Below, in pieces: positions 63,635 to 64,000 of a DNA stretch of 64,000 nucleotides. Under the pieces are notes generated by a model. It was not told the origin of the DNA. It worked only from the letters and a program-made list of their open reading frames with translations, and ran no database searches. Both the position numbers and the translations under genes were made by a program. The DNA comes from Conexibacter sp. DBS9H8. GTDB lineage: Bacteria > Actinomycetota > Thermoleophilia > Solirubrobacterales > Solirubrobacteraceae. The stretch lies in contig NZ_CP097128.1 in the NCBI RefSeq assembly GCF_023330685.1, forward strand, positions 682,001 through 746,000, written 5' to 3'. Position 1 is the first letter of the stretch; each line of letters opens with the position of its first letter.

Positions 63635-64000
63635 TCACACCCCGAGCAGCTGTCGGTCCTGGTTGTTCCTCTCCAGGGGATCCTCCGCCCCGCCGAGTGG
63701 GGCCCGGGCGAGCCGGCGCAGAATCCACACGGCGGCGATCGCGATCATCACGTAGGCGGCCGACAGCACGCCGTAGCTGACGGGTACCGAGCCCGCGCGG
63801 GTCACCGCCTGGGCGGTCGTCATCACGTGGTAGACGACCCAGGGCTGGCGGCCGACCTCGGTCACCATCCACCCGGCGATGAGGGCGGTGATCGCCCCGG
63901 GGCCGGCGGCCGCGGCGGCGAGGAAGAACAGGCGTTGGCGGGGCAGGCGACGGTGACGGTAACGAACCCACAGGAACCACATGGCGAGCACCGCGAGCCC
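63635..64000 (-). CDS. cydA: Cytochrome bd ubiquinol oxidase subunit I, C-terminal part (partial)
   Basis: The last 121 residues are in the window; the gene continues beyond the right edge. GWMVTEVGRQPWVVYHVMTT is the conserved penultimate-helix signature of CydA (the GRQPW motif), followed by QAVTRAGSVP and a final membrane helix. Heme-ligand and Q-loop regions lie outside. Forms the bd oxidase with the CydB encoded 6 nt downstream. Confidence 0.94.
   Translation of the reverse strand, partial: GLAVLAMWFLWVRYRHRRLPRQRLFFLAAAAAGPGAITALIAGWMVTEVGRQPWVVYHVMTTAQAVTRAGSVPVSYGVLSAAYVMIAIAAVWILRRLARAPLGGAEDPLERNNQDRQLLGV

Noticed and set aside
1-64000. CRISPR arrays, insertion sequences or prophage genes
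   Set aside because: No regularly spaced direct repeats, transposase, integrase or phage structural motifs were seen in any frame.

Overview
The window is a high-GC actinobacterial chromosome segment. Class 2 PyrD, an F420-type oxidoreductase relic, RF3, cytochrome bd and secreted proteins built from SC..LCVAVD repeats fit Thermoleophilia/Solirubrobacterales; that placement is an inference. Two kinds of DNA are present. The flanks (1-10854 and about 48060-64000) are very GC-rich with almost only G/C at third positions (46 of 60 G+C at 9001-9060). The centre is visibly less GC-rich (38 of 60 at 13921-13980).

Left flank: the end of a flavin disulfide reductase, a 51-aa peptide gene, a secreted beta-helix protein, yaaA, a PfkB kinase, a photolyase/cryptochrome-like protein with its two domains in reversed order, two alpha/beta hydrolases, an FAH-family enzyme, pyrD, gnd and a tRNA-Val(TAC).

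Centre (about 10855-48056): a 37-kb catabolic genomic island. It begins at the 3' end of tRNA-Val and ends at a decayed copy of that same 3' end (48017-48056). No integrase remains. It encodes a branched-chain-type ABC importer with a fused permease-ATPase, three acyl-CoA synthetases, three family III CoA-transferases, four crotonase-fold proteins, AtuA with a three-subunit biotin-dependent acyl-CoA carboxylase, an FMN enzyme of the nitronate monooxygenase family, SDRs, a cysteine-less thiolase paired with a DUF35 protein, an ACAD10/11-type kinase, and a B12 mutase operon in which the MeaB chaperone is fused to an SDR dehydrogenase. A TetR repressor with two matching operator-like sites and a soluble two-component pair are the local regulators. 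Together these describe import, CoA activation, carboxylation, hydration or phosphorylation, carbon-skeleton rearrangement and C-C cleavage of a carboxylic acid, probably branched, terpenoid or alicyclic. The mutase active site differs from every characterised class I can recall, so the substrate is open. This is the best candidate for an undescribed system here.

Right flank (48255-64000): housekeeping and accessory genes: SDRs, an acyl-ACP thioesterase-like protein, an MFS permease, an aldo/keto reductase, a secreted seven-repeat (probable beta-propeller) protein, an isochorismatase-fold protein, a deletion scar joining a YCII protein to a broken metallo-beta-lactamase-fold gene, a cupin, a DUF1348 protein, ApbE, RF3, a zinc alcohol dehydrogenase and cydAB running off the edge. 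Fragments of VapC (beside the tRNA) and of a VapB-type antitoxin (52608) are toxin-antitoxin relics.
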